Shown: positions 45,712 to 55,410, counted from the stretch's first letter. The stretch: 64,000 bases of DNA from CAMAVH01 sp046297835 (GCA_046297835.1 JBKBHI010000001.1:434001-498000), one strand, 5' to 3'. The notes: generated by a model not told the origin, from the sequence alone. Numbers and translations are program-made.

Positions 45712-47161
45712 ATGTACGAGAACGCTTTCAACAGCATCGAAAAAGCCCTTCGCGCGGAAGAGGGCATCAGCAACGAGCTGGATTACGTCGAGCAGACGTC
45801 GTGGGTGCTGTTCCTGAAATATCTGCACGACCTTGAAAGCGAGCGGGCAGGATCGCGCCGGGCTGCAGGGCAAGGATTATAGCGCGATCATCGACGGCGA
45901 ATATCGCTGGGACCGCTGGGCCGCGCCCAAAGCGAACGGCGCCTTCGACCATAATGCCGCGCTCACCGGCGACGATCTCGTCGAATTCGTGGACCGCAAG
46001 CTATTCCCCTATCTCGCCCGCTTCCATGACCGCGCCACGGGGCCGGACACCATCGAATATAAGATCGGCGAGGTCTTCACCGAACTGCGCTCCAAATTCC
46101 GATCCGGCTACATCCTGCGCGACGTGCTGGAGATCGTGGATGGGCTTCAATTCAAGACCCAGGCCGACAAGCACGAGCTTTCCACGCTGTACGAAACCCG
46201 CATCCGCCGCATGGGCAACGCCGGGCGCAACGGCGGCGAATATTACACGCCCCGACCGCTGATCCGCGCGATGATCAAGGTGACGGACCCTAAGATCGGG
46301 GAGACGATCTACGACGGGGCCGTCGGCTCGGCGGGCTTCCTCTGCGAAGCCTACGATTACCTGCGTCGGCCGGACATCAGCGCCAGCGATTACGAGACCC
46401 TGCAACGCCGTACCTTCTACGGGCAGGAGAAGAAGTCGCTCGCCTACGTCATCGGTATCATGAACATGGTGCTGCACGGCATTGAAGCGCCGAACATCGT
46501 CCATACCAACTCGCTCAACGAGAACGTGCTGGATTACCAGGAGAAGGATCGTCACGACATCGTTCTCGCCAACCCGCCGTTCGGCGGCGGCGAGCGGCGC
46601 GAGGTGCAACAGAACTTCCCGATCAAATCGGGCGAGACGGCCTATCTGTTCCTGCAACATTTTATCCGCAAGCTGCGTGCCGGCGGCCGCGCGGCAGTGG
46701 TGATCAAGAATACCTTCTTGAGCAACACTGACAATGCCAGCGTGGCGCTGCGCCGCGAATTGCTGGAAAGCTGCGATCTGCACACCGTGCTGGATTGTCC
46801 GTCTGGCACTTTCCAGGGGGCCGGGGTCAAGACGGTGGTGCTGTTCTTCCAGAAAGGCGAGCCAACGCAGCGGGTCTGGTACTACCAGCTTGACCCAGGC
46901 CGTAGCCTCGGCAAGACCAATCCGCTCAACGACGAGGACATGGTCGAGTTCATCACGCTGCAACGGGATTTTGCGCTCGGCGCGAAGTCTTGGTTCGTGA
47001 ATGTTGCCGATGTGGACAAGACGACGTTCGACTTATCCGTGAAAAACTCGAACGCGTCCGAGGCCGAGGCGCTGCGCAGTCCTGAAGATATCATCGACGC
47101 GATCCTGGCGCGCGACGCCGAGACGGCGGAAATCCTCGAACGCATCCGGGGGCTATTATGA
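45712..47161 (+). CDS. hsdM: type I restriction-modification subunit M (apparent frameshift)
   Basis: The N6-adenine methyltransferase subunit of a type I system. From ATG 45712 the frame reads MYENAFNSIEKALRAEEG... to ESERAG, then ends at TAG 45880-45882. The rest of the gene continues in another frame from about 45851 (DRAGLQGKDYS). Dropping one G of the pair at 45850-45851 restores the normal HsdM N-terminus, so it carries a one-base insertion or an assembly error. The downstream frame is intact: EYYTPRPLI, AVGSAGFLCEA and the catalytic NPPFGG. hsdS starts at overlapping bases after it. If real, expression would depend on re-initiation or frameshifting. Confidence 0.85.
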
Positions 47162-48399
47162 AGGCAGCATGGGAATTCAAGGCGCTTGAAGATATGGCAT
47201 CGTTTTCTAACGGTCTTTGGACGGGAAAGAAGAGCCCGCTTGTTACAGCGAAAGTTATCCGGAACACTAACTTTCGGCCCAATGGCGCTTTGTCACTCGA
47301 AGATGTGGCGGAAATCAAAGTCGAAGCTAAGCAACTTGAAAAGCGGCAGCTTCGCTTCGGTGATATCGTCCTAGAGAAATCGGGGGGCGGTCCCAAGCAA
47401 GCGGTCGGTCGTGTAATCCGCTTCGAGATTGAAGATGAGGGATACTCGTTCAGCAATTTTACTAGCGCAATTCGCGTGGTTCGCACAGATCGACTTGATT
47501 ACCGCTACTTACATCACGTCTTAAATTGGTGGTATGCCTCTGGTGTGACTGAAAAGATTCAGTCGAACTCGACAGGCATTCGTAATCTAGATCTTAAAGC
47601 TTATAAGGCGCTCCCCATCCCTCTCCCGCCGCTGGATGAACAGAAGCGGATTGTTACCATTTTGGATGAATCCTTTGAAGCGCTGGACCGAGCCCGTGTT
47701 AATGCCGAAGCAAATTTCGCGGATGCAGCAGATATATATTCAAGCGCGCTGAATTCCCTTTTTACGTCCACTGCTATTAAGCCAGTTAGGTCTCTTGATT
47801 CATTGATCGAGATTGGCCATGGATTTGCTTTTGATGGTGGGGATTTTGAGGTTTCCTCAGACGTCTCTAAGCCAATTGTTTTGACGCCGGGTAATTATTC
47901 AGAGAGCGGTGAATTGGTTTTCACTGCAAAAAATACGAAACGATTAATGGTTAAGCCGCCCGCACAATATATTCTCGCGCGTGGCGACCTGACTGTCGTT
48001 ATGACAGACCTCTCCTCCAAAATGAAAATTTTGGGAAAGCCAGCTTTCGTTCGCCGTGATGACCTTCTGCACAATCAACGCATTGGCCGGGTCATTCCTA
48101 AAGATGCTTCGGTGAATTTGAGTTACATCTATCATTTCTTAAATTCGAATGTTGCACGCAGTCATATCATTTCAACCGCTACAGGCACTATGGTGCGTCA
48201 TACCGCGCCTAAACGGATACTCGCCTTAAAAATTCCATACAGTGAGGATGGCGCTCAACTTGAGCGCGCAGTTGATCGGTTGGATGAAATCCACGAAGAG
48301 AGCGTAAATTTGTCCGAATGCTACAGTCGAAAAATTTCTGAAATTTCTGCACTCCGACAATCGCTCCTGCAAAAAGCTTTTGCGGGCGAATTAACTTGA
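47158..48399 (+). CDS. hsdS: type I restriction-modification specificity subunit S
   Basis: This 413-residue protein has two target recognition domains separated by a conserved helical spacer. The spacer DLKAYKALPIPLPPLDEQKRIVTILDE at about 144-170 is typical of HsdS. Its counterpart in the second half (KRILALKIPYSEDG ... DEIHEE) is at about 345-385. It sets the DNA sequence recognised. It is strikingly AT-rich compared with hsdM and hsdR, as expected for a subunit whose halves are swapped between strains. The start overlaps hsdM by four bases. Confidence 0.92.
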   Translation: MKAAWEFKALEDMASFSNGLWTGKKSPLVTAKVIRNTNFRPNGALSLEDVAEIKVEAKQLEKRQLRFGDIVLEKSGGGPKQAVGRVIRFEIEDEGYSFSNFTSAIRVVRTDRLDYRYLHHVLNWWYASGVTEKIQSNSTGIRNLDLKAYKALPIPLPPLDEQKRIVTILDESFEALDRARVNAEANFADAADIYSSALNSLFTSTAIKPVRSLDSLIEIGHGFAFDGGDFEVSSDVSKPIVLTPGNYSESGELVFTAKNTKRLMVKPPAQYILARGDLTVVMTDLSSKMKILGKPAFVRRDDLLHNQRIGRVIPKDASVNLSYIYHFLNSNVARSHIISTATGTMVRHTAPKRILALKIPYSEDGAQLERAVDRLDEIHEESVNLSECYSRKISEISALRQSLLQKAFAGELT

Positions 48400-48413
48400 C
48401 CTAACTTCGCGCC

Positions 48414-50726
48414 ATGTTCGACAACGAAACCGAAGCCGACACGCGCGCTAACCGGATCGATCCGGTTCTTGCCGCTGCGGGGTGGGGTTCGGTCGAAGGC
48501 TCGCGCGTCCGGCGCGAGTTGATCTGTCCCGGCCGCATCATGCCGGGCGGCAAGCGCGGCGACCGCCTTTCCGCCGATTACGTTCTGATCTACCGCGACC
48601 AGAAGCTGGCCGTGATCGAGGCCAAGCGCGCCGGATTGCCGCACACCGCCGGCCTCGCCCAGGCCAAGGATTATGCCGGTCGCCTCAAGGCGCGCTTCGC
48701 TTACGCCACCAACGGGCTTGGCTGGTACGAAACGGACATGACGGCCGGGGCGGAGGGCGATGTTCAAGCTTTCCCGACGCCCGACCAGCTTTGGGAGCGT
48801 TGCTTCTCTGACGCCAACTTGTGGCGCGCGGCCTTCGGCGAGGTGCCGTTCGAGACGGCGGGCGGCAAATGGGAGTTGCGTTATTACCAGCACAACGCGA
48901 TCAATGCGGTGCTGGAAGCGGTGGCGAAGGGCGATAAGCGCATCCTGCTGACGCTTGCCACCGGCACGGGAAAGACCTCCATCGCTTTTCAGATCGCCTG
49001 GAAGCTGTTTCACGCCCGCTGGAATCTGTCTGGCGCGGCGACGCGCCGCCCGCGCATCCTGTTTCTTGCCGACCGCAACATCCTCGCCGATCAGGCCTAC
49101 AACGCTTTTTCCGCCTTTCCGCCGGACGCCATCACGCGCATTGACCCAGAGACGCTGCGCAAAAAGGACGGCGTGCCGAAGAACGCCTCGATCTTCTTTA
49201 CCATCTTCCAGACCTTTATGACTGGCGACGGGCAGCCAAGCTACGAAGGCTATCCGCCGGACTTCTTCGACTTCATCGTCATCGACGAATGCCATCGCGG
49301 CGGCGCGAATGACGAGGGCAACTGGCGCGGGATCATGGATTACTTCGCGCCCGCCGTGCAGCTCGGCCTGACCGCCACGCCGCGCCGCAAGCACAACGCC
49401 GACACCTACGCCTATTTCGGCGACCCGGTTTACGTCTATTCGCTGCGCGAAGGGATCGAGGACGGTTTCCTGACGCCGTTCAAGGTGCGCCAGATGGCCA
49501 GTACCATCGACGAATATGTCTGGGACGGCAGCGACCAGATCGTCTCAGGCGAGGTCGAGAAGGACAAATACACTGAAGCCGACTTCAACAGCCGGATCGT
49601 GATCGAGGAGCGCGAGCGCAGCCGCGTCGCCGAGTTCATGTCGCAGATCGATCAGCGCCAGAAGACGCTGGTTTTCTGCGCCACCCAGGAGCACGCCCTG
49701 CGGGTGCGCGACTACATCAATCAGATCAAGAGCAATCCGAATCCGAACTATTGCCACCGCGTGACCGCTGACGACGGCAAGCTCGGCGAACAGCATTTGC
49801 GGGACTTCCAGGATAACGACAAGACCGTGCCGACGATCTTGACGACCTCGCAGAAGCTCTCCACCGGAGTCGACGCCCGCAACGTCCGCAATATCGTGTT
49901 GATGCGGCCAATCAACTCGATGATCGAATTCAAGCAGATCATCGGGCGCGGGACGCGCACTTACGACGGCAAGGATTACTTCACGATCTATGACTTCGTG
50001 AAGGCGCACGAGAACTTCAACGATCCCCAATGGGACGGCGAGCCAGATCCGCCGAATGGCGATCCGCCGTTGCCGGGCCGAAAGCCGGAATTGGCTGAGC
50101 AGCCTGAGCCGTATAATGGGGAAGGCGGCGAGGGCGAAGAAGACAAGCCGAAGCTGGTGATCAAGCTGGCGGACGGCAAGGAACGCGCGATCCGCTATCT
50201 CGCCGCGACGACCTATTGGGGGCCGGACGGCAAGCCGATGTCGGCGCAGCAATTCCTCGAACGGCTGTTCGGCGATTTGTCGGGCTTGATCGGAAGCGAG
50301 GACGAGCTGCGCCGCAAGTGGAGCGACCCGGACAGCCGCGAACGCTTCATCGCGCTGCTCGAACAGCGCGGCTATGATGCCGACAAGCTGGCCGACATGC
50401 GCCGCCTGATCGACGCGCCGAACAGCGATCTGTTCGACGTGCTGGCCTACATCCGCTTCACCAGCCCGCCCAAGACGCGCAAAGATCGGGCTGCGGCGGC
50501 GCGCGAGGACGGCTTCGGGGCTGCGGACGAGAAGATGCGCGCCTTTTTGCTCGGGGTGCTCCAAGCCTACGAGGCGCTCGGCGAAAGCGAACTCGCGACT
50601 GGCAAATTGAGCCACTACCTCACTGCCCGCTATGGCTCGTTGGCCGACGCCAAGGCGGCGCTCGGCGACGTGCCGAAAATCCGCCAAGCCTTCATCGGGA
50701 TGCAGCAGGAGCTTTACCGGAAGTGA
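48414..50726 (+). CDS. hsdR: type I restriction-modification subunit R
   Basis: This 770-residue motor-endonuclease has an N-terminal nuclease with catalytic Asp55 and E69-x-K71 (AVIEAKRAG), and superfamily 2 helicase motifs: ATGTGKT at 182-188, DECH at 291-294, GLTATP and QIIGRGTRT. The C-terminal region fits the EcoEI type that binds the M2S complex. It begins 14 bases after hsdS. It cuts DNA not methylated at the HsdS site. With hsdM shifted, the pair may be out of balance. Confidence 0.93.
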   Translation: MFDNETEADTRANRIDPVLAAAGWGSVEGSRVRRELICPGRIMPGGKRGDRLSADYVLIYRDQKLAVIEAKRAGLPHTAGLAQAKDYAGRLKARFAYATNGLGWYETDMTAGAEGDVQAFPTPDQLWERCFSDANLWRAAFGEVPFETAGGKWELRYYQHNAINAVLEAVAKGDKRILLTLATGTGKTSIAFQIAWKLFHARWNLSGAATRRPRILFLADRNILADQAYNAFSAFPPDAITRIDPETLRKKDGVPKNASIFFTIFQTFMTGDGQPSYEGYPPDFFDFIVIDECHRGGANDEGNWRGIMDYFAPAVQLGLTATPRRKHNADTYAYFGDPVYVYSLREGIEDGFLTPFKVRQMASTIDEYVWDGSDQIVSGEVEKDKYTEADFNSRIVIEERERSRVAEFMSQIDQRQKTLVFCATQEHALRVRDYINQIKSNPNPNYCHRVTADDGKLGEQHLRDFQDNDKTVPTILTTSQKLSTGVDARNVRNIVLMRPINSMIEFKQIIGRGTRTYDGKDYFTIYDFVKAHENFNDPQWDGEPDPPNGDPPLPGRKPELAEQPEPYNGEGGEGEEDKPKLVIKLADGKERAIRYLAATTYWGPDGKPMSAQQFLERLFGDLSGLIGSEDELRRKWSDPDSRERFIALLEQRGYDADKLADMRRLIDAPNSDLFDVLAYIRFTSPPKTRKDRAAAAREDGFGAADEKMRAFLLGVLQAYEALGESELATGKLSHYLTARYGSLADAKAALGDVPKIRQAFIGMQQELYRK

Positions 50727-50772
50727 ATGCGGTAGAGCGAGGCGCGGGCGCAGTCACTCGACGCAATTAACT

Positions 50773-50858
50773 CGTCACCCTCGGGCTTGACCCGAGGGTC
50801 CAGGGCTAGCGCTCAGGCCGCTGATAGATGGATGCTCGGGTCAAGCCCGAGCATGACG
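50773..50858. repeat. REP-like palindromic repeat, subfamily B
   Basis: A full two-arm copy, nearly the same as 44952-45037, just downstream of hsdR. It mirrors the repeats upstream of hsdM, so both sides of the cluster carry subfamily B copies. Confidence 0.85.
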
Positions 50859-50886
50859 GTTTTATTAGAGGCGGCGTTTGCAGTTT

Positions 50887-51001
50887 CGTCATGGCCGGAC
50901 TTGTTCCGGCCATCCACGGCTTTTCTGTTATCACCATCGCAAGGCGTGGATGCCCGCAAGTCATGCGAGTGCGTGCATACGCACGACGTGCGGGTATGAC
51001 G
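50887..51001. repeat. REP-like palindromic repeat, subfamily A, with extra segment
   Basis: The left arm is CGTCATGGCCGGACTTG ending CATCCACGG. The right arm starts CGTGGATGCCCGCAAG but is followed by about 25 extra bases (GTGCGTGCATACGCACGAC) before the closing GTGCGGGTATGACG. This copy therefore contains a nested palindrome not seen in others. Confidence 0.75.
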
Positions 51002-51030
51002 GTTTTAGAGGGGACGACTGAGGCCCAAAC

Positions 51031-51064
51031 AAAAAAGGCGGAGCCTCGCGGCTCCGCCTTTTTT
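51031..51064. terminator. bidirectional intrinsic terminator
   Basis: GGCGGAGCC and GGCTCCGCC form a strong stem at 51037-51058, flanked by A and T runs. It ends the minus-strand rplI operon and may also end readthrough from hsdR. Confidence 0.9.
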
Positions 51065-51089
51065 GTTTTTCGCTCGATCAGTCGAAGGC

Positions 51090-51686
51090 TTACTCCGCCT
51101 TCTCCTCGGCGGCGTCCTCGCCCTCGGTGTCCGGCTCGGCGCCGGATTCGAACACGTCGGTCAGCGCGGCCTGGTCGGCTTCGGCCTCCGCGGCGGCGAG
51201 CATCGCCGGGGTCTTGCCCTCGGCCTGGAGCTTCGCCTCTTCCTCGGAGCGCGCCACGTTCACGGCGACGGTGATCGCCACTTCCGGGTGCAGGTTCACG
51301 CGCAGCTTGTGGATGCCGAGCGTCTTGATCGGAATGTCGAGCTTCACCTGGGTGATGTCGATGGTGATGCCCTGGGCCGTCACGGCCTCGGAGACGTCGC
51401 GCGGACGGACCGAGCCGAACAGCTGGCCGTTCTCGCTCGCTTGGCGGATCAGCGTCACGGTGACGTCGCCGGCCTTGGCGGCGACGGCCTCGGCCTCGCT
51501 CTTGCGCTTCAGGTTGGCGGCCTCGAGCTGCGCGCGCTGCGTCTCGAACAGGCTCATGTTCTGCTTGGTGGCGCGCAGCGCCTTCTTGCGCGGCAGCAAG
51601 AAGTTGCGGGCGAAGCCCGGCTTCACGCGCACTTTGTCGCCCATTTGGCCGAGACGCTCGACGCGCTCGAGCAGGATCACTTCCAT
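51090..51686 (-). CDS. rplI: 50S ribosomal protein L9
   Basis: This 198-residue protein has the L9 start MEVILLERVERLGQMGDKVRVKPG and the conserved GFARNFLLP. It is longer than E. coli L9 (149), with an acidic, alanine-rich C-terminal tail common in alphaproteobacteria. ATG 51686 is seven bases after AGGAAG; a second ATG at 51689 is also possible. The stop of DUF2232 overlaps it. Confidence 0.96.
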   Translation of the reverse strand: MEVILLERVERLGQMGDKVRVKPGFARNFLLPRKKALRATKQNMSLFETQRAQLEAANLKRKSEAEAVAAKAGDVTVTLIRQASENGQLFGSVRPRDVSEAVTAQGITIDITQVKLDIPIKTLGIHKLRVNLHPEVAITVAVNVARSEEEAKLQAEGKTPAMLAAAEAEADQAALTDVFESGAEPDTEGEDAAEEKAE

Positions 51687-52660
51687 CATCGCTCTTCCTC
51701 CGGGCCGGCCTGGCCGGCGAAGCGCCGGCGCAGGAGCAGCCATTGCTCCATGAAGCCCAATCCGGCCACCGGCAACGCCAGCCAGCCGAACACCAACAGC
51801 ACGAGGTAACAACCCGCGAGGATCATTCCCCGGGCGGGCAAGCGGCGCGTCCAGACATGGATCACCGCCAAACCCACCAAAAAGAACGGCACCAGCATGG
51901 CCAGGGCCGCGTTGCGCGCCACGAACGTCAGCGCGCCCAGTTCGAGCCACGGCGCGATCAGCGCCAGGGCGGAGACTCCGGCCGCCGCGCCGGCGTACCA
52001 GCTCGGCAGCTCGACCGCCGCGTAAGCGGGCTTCGGCCGGATCGCGCGGCCGGCTTTCGCCAGCAGCGCCTCGGCGATGGTCGCGTTGACGATCAGCATG
52101 ATCGCCCAGGAGAACAGCAGGATCGCCGGGAAGTAGCCCGCGATTCCTTGCAGCGTCTCCACCGCCATCTCTGGCGCTTGCGGATCGCCGGCGGAGGACA
52201 GGACTTCGCCCATCTTCTCCGCGACCCACCCGACCATCTCCGCGATCGCATCCTCGCCGCTGACCAAGGCCAGCGCGGCGAAGAGGCCGCAGCCGTAAAT
52301 CACCAGCCAAGCCAACAGGCGGCCAGCCGGATACCACTCGTCATCGCCTTCCTGGCTCCCTTCCGGATCGGGATCCGGCGCGCGGCGCAAGGCCAGACGC
52401 GTCAGGACCGCCGCCGGCAGGGCGTAGATCGCGGCGAAAGCCAGCCCGAACGGGCCGGCGCTCGCCGCCGCCACCAGGACCGTCGCCGTGACCGCGGCGA
52501 TCATGCCGGCGGTCGCGCCGAAGCCGAGGCCCGCCGCGAACAGCGGCAGGGGGGCCAGGTAGGCCAGCATCATGCCGGCCGGGCCGCCGAGGAAGGTGGC
52601 GAGGTAGAGGAGCGCGCCAGCGGCTCCGCCGCCGATCGCGATCCCGATCTCCTTCGCCAT
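51686..52660 (-). CDS. DUF2232 domain-containing membrane protein
   Basis: This 324-residue protein has about eight membrane helices and belongs by position and character to DUF2232, typically found between rpsR and rplI in alphaproteobacteria. Its middle part includes an acidic loop (PDPDPEGSQEGDDE). Function unknown. Confidence 0.85.
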   Translation of the reverse strand: MAKEIGIAIGGGAAGALLYLATFLGGPAGMMLAYLAPLPLFAAGLGFGATAGMIAAVTATVLVAAASAGPFGLAFAAIYALPAAVLTRLALRRAPDPDPEGSQEGDDEWYPAGRLLAWLVIYGCGLFAALALVSGEDAIAEMVGWVAEKMGEVLSSAGDPQAPEMAVETLQGIAGYFPAILLFSWAIMLIVNATIAEALLAKAGRAIRPKPAYAAVELPSWYAGAAAGVSALALIAPWLELGALTFVARNAALAMLVPFFLVGLAVIHVWTRRLPARGMILAGCYLVLLVFGWLALPVAGLGFMEQWLLLRRRFAGQAGPEEER

Positions 52661-52691
52661 CAGGCTTCCTCTCCGGCCTCCTGGCCGAGTC

Positions 52692-52967
52692 TTACTTCAA
52701 CAAATACGGCAGCAGAGCGAGGCTGCGCGCGCGCTTGATCGCCTGGGCGAGCTCGCGCTGCTTGGGCGCGGACACGGCCGTGATGCGGCTCGGGACGATC
52801 TTGCCGCGCTCCGAGACGAAACGCTGGAGCAGGCGGATGTCCTTGTAGTCGATCTTCGGCGCGTTGGCGCCCGAGAACGGGCAGCTCTTGCGGCGGCGGA
52901 AGAAGGGACGGCGGCCGCCGGCGGCCTTGCCGCCCGCGGCGGCGCCTTCAGCGCGTTCGGTGCTCAT
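52692..52967 (-). CDS. rpsR: 30S ribosomal protein S18
   Basis: This 91-residue protein has the S18 core IDYKDIRLLQRFVSERGKIVPSRIT at about 39-63. The N-terminus carries an alanine-, glycine- and basic-rich extension. It overlaps the rpsF stop by four bases. Confidence 0.96.
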   Translation of the reverse strand: MSTERAEGAAAGGKAAGGRRPFFRRRKSCPFSGANAPKIDYKDIRLLQRFVSERGKIVPSRITAVSAPKQRELAQAIKRARSLALLPYLLK

Positions 52968-53431
52968 GCCTGGTCTCCTTGAGCCGGGGTGTCGTCGCGA
53001 CGGGGACGGTCCTCGCGGGGACCATCACGGCGGGGGCCACGGGGACGGTCGCCGCCGAAGCGGTCGCCGCCGAAGCCGCCGCGACCGCGCGGGCGCTCGT
53101 CTTCCTGGCCGCGGCTGCGGACGATGGCCGAGGGGCCTTCCTCCAGCTCGTCGACGCGGATCGTGATGTAGCGGATGATGTCTTCGTGGATGCGCATGTT
53201 GCGCTCCAGCTCGGCGATGGCCGTGCCGGGGGCTTCCACATTCATCAGAATGTAGTGGCCCTTGCGGTTCTTCTTGATCTTGTAGGCGAGGTTGCGCAGA
53301 CCCCAGTATTCGCGCTTGGAGACCTTGCCGCCGTTGGCTTCGACGATCCCGGCGAAGGTCTCGCCCAGGGCTTCCGCCTGCGGCGCGGCGAGGTCTTGGC
53401 GTGCGATGAGCACGCTCTCATAGAGAGGCAT
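52964..53431 (-). CDS. rpsF: 30S ribosomal protein S6 with RG-rich tail
   Basis: This 155-residue protein has the S6 core (LYESVLIARQDL, NVEAPG, RNMRIHEDIIRYITIRVDE) in about 1-105. It then has a 45-residue tail of repeated arginine, glycine and aspartate (DRFGGDRPRGPRRDG) that looks disordered and RNA-binding. Start at ATG 53431 with AAGGAG before it. Confidence 0.95.
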   Translation of the reverse strand: MPLYESVLIARQDLAAPQAEALGETFAGIVEANGGKVSKREYWGLRNLAYKIKKNRKGHYILMNVEAPGTAIAELERNMRIHEDIIRYITIRVDELEEGPSAIVRSRGQEDERPRGRGGFGGDRFGGDRPRGPRRDGPREDRPRRDDTPAQGDQA

Positions 53432-53691
53432 AAACAGCGGCTCCTTCTGGCTGTTCGCGGCCCGGCGCCGAATCTGGCCTCCCGGGCCTAGCCGGCCCAA
53501 AGGGTCGGCAAGGAGTTATGAAGGCGCGGAATATACACGAAGACTCCCCCGGCGCAAGCGGCCTTCGCCGGCGGATTCCACGGGAAAAACCTGGGATTCC
53601 GGCCGGTTTTCCTGGGCTTGGGCCCCCTTCTTTCTTGACTTGATGAGACGGCCGGGTATGTCTTGCCGCTTCCGCGTGCAAAGGGACGAAA

Positions 53692-54630
53692 ATGGATCAA
53701 GTCTTTGTTTTTCCAGGGCAAGGTTCGCAGGCCGTCGGCATGGGCAAGGACCTGGCCGAAGCCTTCGCCAGCGCCCGCGACGTCTTCGAGGAGGTCGACG
53801 AGGCGCTGAAACAGCCGCTGTCGCGCCTGATGTTCGAGGGCCCGGCGGAAGAGCTGACCCTGACGGAAAACGCCCAGCCGGCCCTGATGGCCGTCAGTTT
53901 GGCGGTGGTGCGGGTGCTTGAGCGCGACGGCGGCGTGAAGATCGCCGACAAGGCGCGCTTCGTCGCCGGCCATTCGCTCGGCGAATATTCCGCCCTGGCG
54001 GCGGCGGGCGCGATCTCGCTGACCGACACGGCGCGGCTCTTGAAATTGCGCGGCCAGTCGATGCAGAAGGCGGTGCCGGTCGGCGTCGGCGCGATGGCGG
54101 CGCTGCTCGGAGCCGATCTGGCGAAGGCCGAGGCTATCGCCAAGGAAGCCGCCCAAGGAGAGGTCTGCGCGGCGGCCAACGACAACGGCGGCGACCAAGT
54201 CGTCATCTCCGGCCACAAGGCGGCGATCGAGCGCGCGATCAAAATCGCGACCGACGCCGGCGTGAAGCGCGCCATTCTTCTTCCGGTGAGCGCGCCGTTC
54301 CATTGCGCGCTGATGGCCCCGGCGGCGGACGCGATGGCCGAGGCGCTCGATCGCGCCACCGTCACCGCGCCGGTCGTGCCGGTGATCAGCAACGTCAAGG
54401 CCGGGCCGGTCGCCGATCCCGACGACATCCGCAAATTGCTCGTCGAGCAAGTGACCGGCATGGTGCGCTGGCGCGAAAGCATGATCGCGGCCAAGGCGCT
54501 CGGCGTCGGGCGCGTCGTCGAGTGCGGCGCGGGCAAGGTGCTGGCGGGCCTCGCCAAGCGCATCGATCGCGAGTTCGAGACCGCGTCGCTGCAAGGCCCG
54601 GCCGACATCGAGGCGTTTCTGAAGGGCTAA
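53692..54630 (+). CDS. fabD: malonyl-CoA-ACP transacylase
   Basis: This 312-residue enzyme loads malonyl units onto ACP. The catalytic Ser is in AGHSLGEYSA near residue 92, and MDQVFVFPGQGSQ opens the protein. It begins the fab cluster. Confidence 0.96.
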   Translation: MDQVFVFPGQGSQAVGMGKDLAEAFASARDVFEEVDEALKQPLSRLMFEGPAEELTLTENAQPALMAVSLAVVRVLERDGGVKIADKARFVAGHSLGEYSALAAAGAISLTDTARLLKLRGQSMQKAVPVGVGAMAALLGADLAKAEAIAKEAAQGEVCAAANDNGGDQVVISGHKAAIERAIKIATDAGVKRAILLPVSAPFHCALMAPAADAMAEALDRATVTAPVVPVISNVKAGPVADPDDIRKLLVEQVTGMVRWRESMIAAKALGVGRVVECGAGKVLAGLAKRIDREFETASLQGPADIEAFLKG

Positions 54631-54672
54631 GTTAGGCCCGTTTCACAAAGACTTTCACGATTAGGAGCGAGC

Positions 54673-55410
54673 ATGTTCGATCTCACCGGCAAGACGGCGC
54701 TGGTCACGGGAGCCTCCGGCGGCATCGGCGGCGCGATCGCGCGGGCGTTGCACGGCGCGGGCGCCACGGTCATGCTGTCGGGCACGCGCGCCGACGCGCT
54801 GGAGGCGCTGGCCGCCGAGCTGAAGGAGCGCGCCTTCGTGCAGACGGCGAACCTCGGCGACGCGGCGAGCCTCGACGCGCTCGCCAAGGCGTCGGACGAG
54901 AAGATGGGCAAGACCGACATCCTGGTGAACAACGCCGGCCTGACGCGCGACACGCTGATGATGCGCATGAAGGACGAGGATTGGCAGACGGTGCTCGACG
55001 TCAACCTCACCGCCGCCTTCCGCCTGTCGCGCGCGCTGCTGCGCGGCATGATGAAGAACCGCTGGGGCCGCATGATCAACATCACGTCGATCGTCGGCGT
55101 CACCGGCAACGCGGGGCAGGTGAATTACGCCGCCTCCAAGGCCGGCATGATCGGCATGGCGAAATCCATGGCCGCCGAAGTGGCGAGCCGCAACATCACC
55201 GTCAATTGCATCGCGCCCGGCTTCATCGCCACGCCGATGACCGACGTGCTGAGCGAGGACCAGAAGTCCAAGCTGCTCGGCGGCATCCCGGCCGGGCGCT
55301 TGGGAACCTCCGAGGACATCGCCGCCGCGGCCTTGTATCTGGCCAGCGAGGAGGCCAGCTACGTCACCGGCCAGACCTTGCATGTCAACGGCGGCATGGC
55401 CATGATATAG
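54673..55410 (+). CDS. fabG: 3-oxoacyl-ACP reductase
   Basis: This 245-residue NADPH-dependent SDR reduces 3-ketoacyl-ACP. It has TGASGGIGG, NNAG and the catalytic YAASKAG. Its length and position after fabD are typical. Confidence 0.96.
   Translation: MFDLTGKTALVTGASGGIGGAIARALHGAGATVMLSGTRADALEALAAELKERAFVQTANLGDAASLDALAKASDEKMGKTDILVNNAGLTRDTLMMRMKDEDWQTVLDVNLTAAFRLSRALLRGMMKNRWGRMINITSIVGVTGNAGQVNYAASKAGMIGMAKSMAAEVASRNITVNCIAPGFIATPMTDVLSEDQKSKLLGGIPAGRLGTSEDIAAAALYLASEEASYVTGQTLHVNGGMAMI

Noticed and set aside
44952..51001. Possible CRISPR array from repeated palindromes
   Set aside because: The repeats are not regularly spaced, have no unique equal-length spacers and no cas genes are present.
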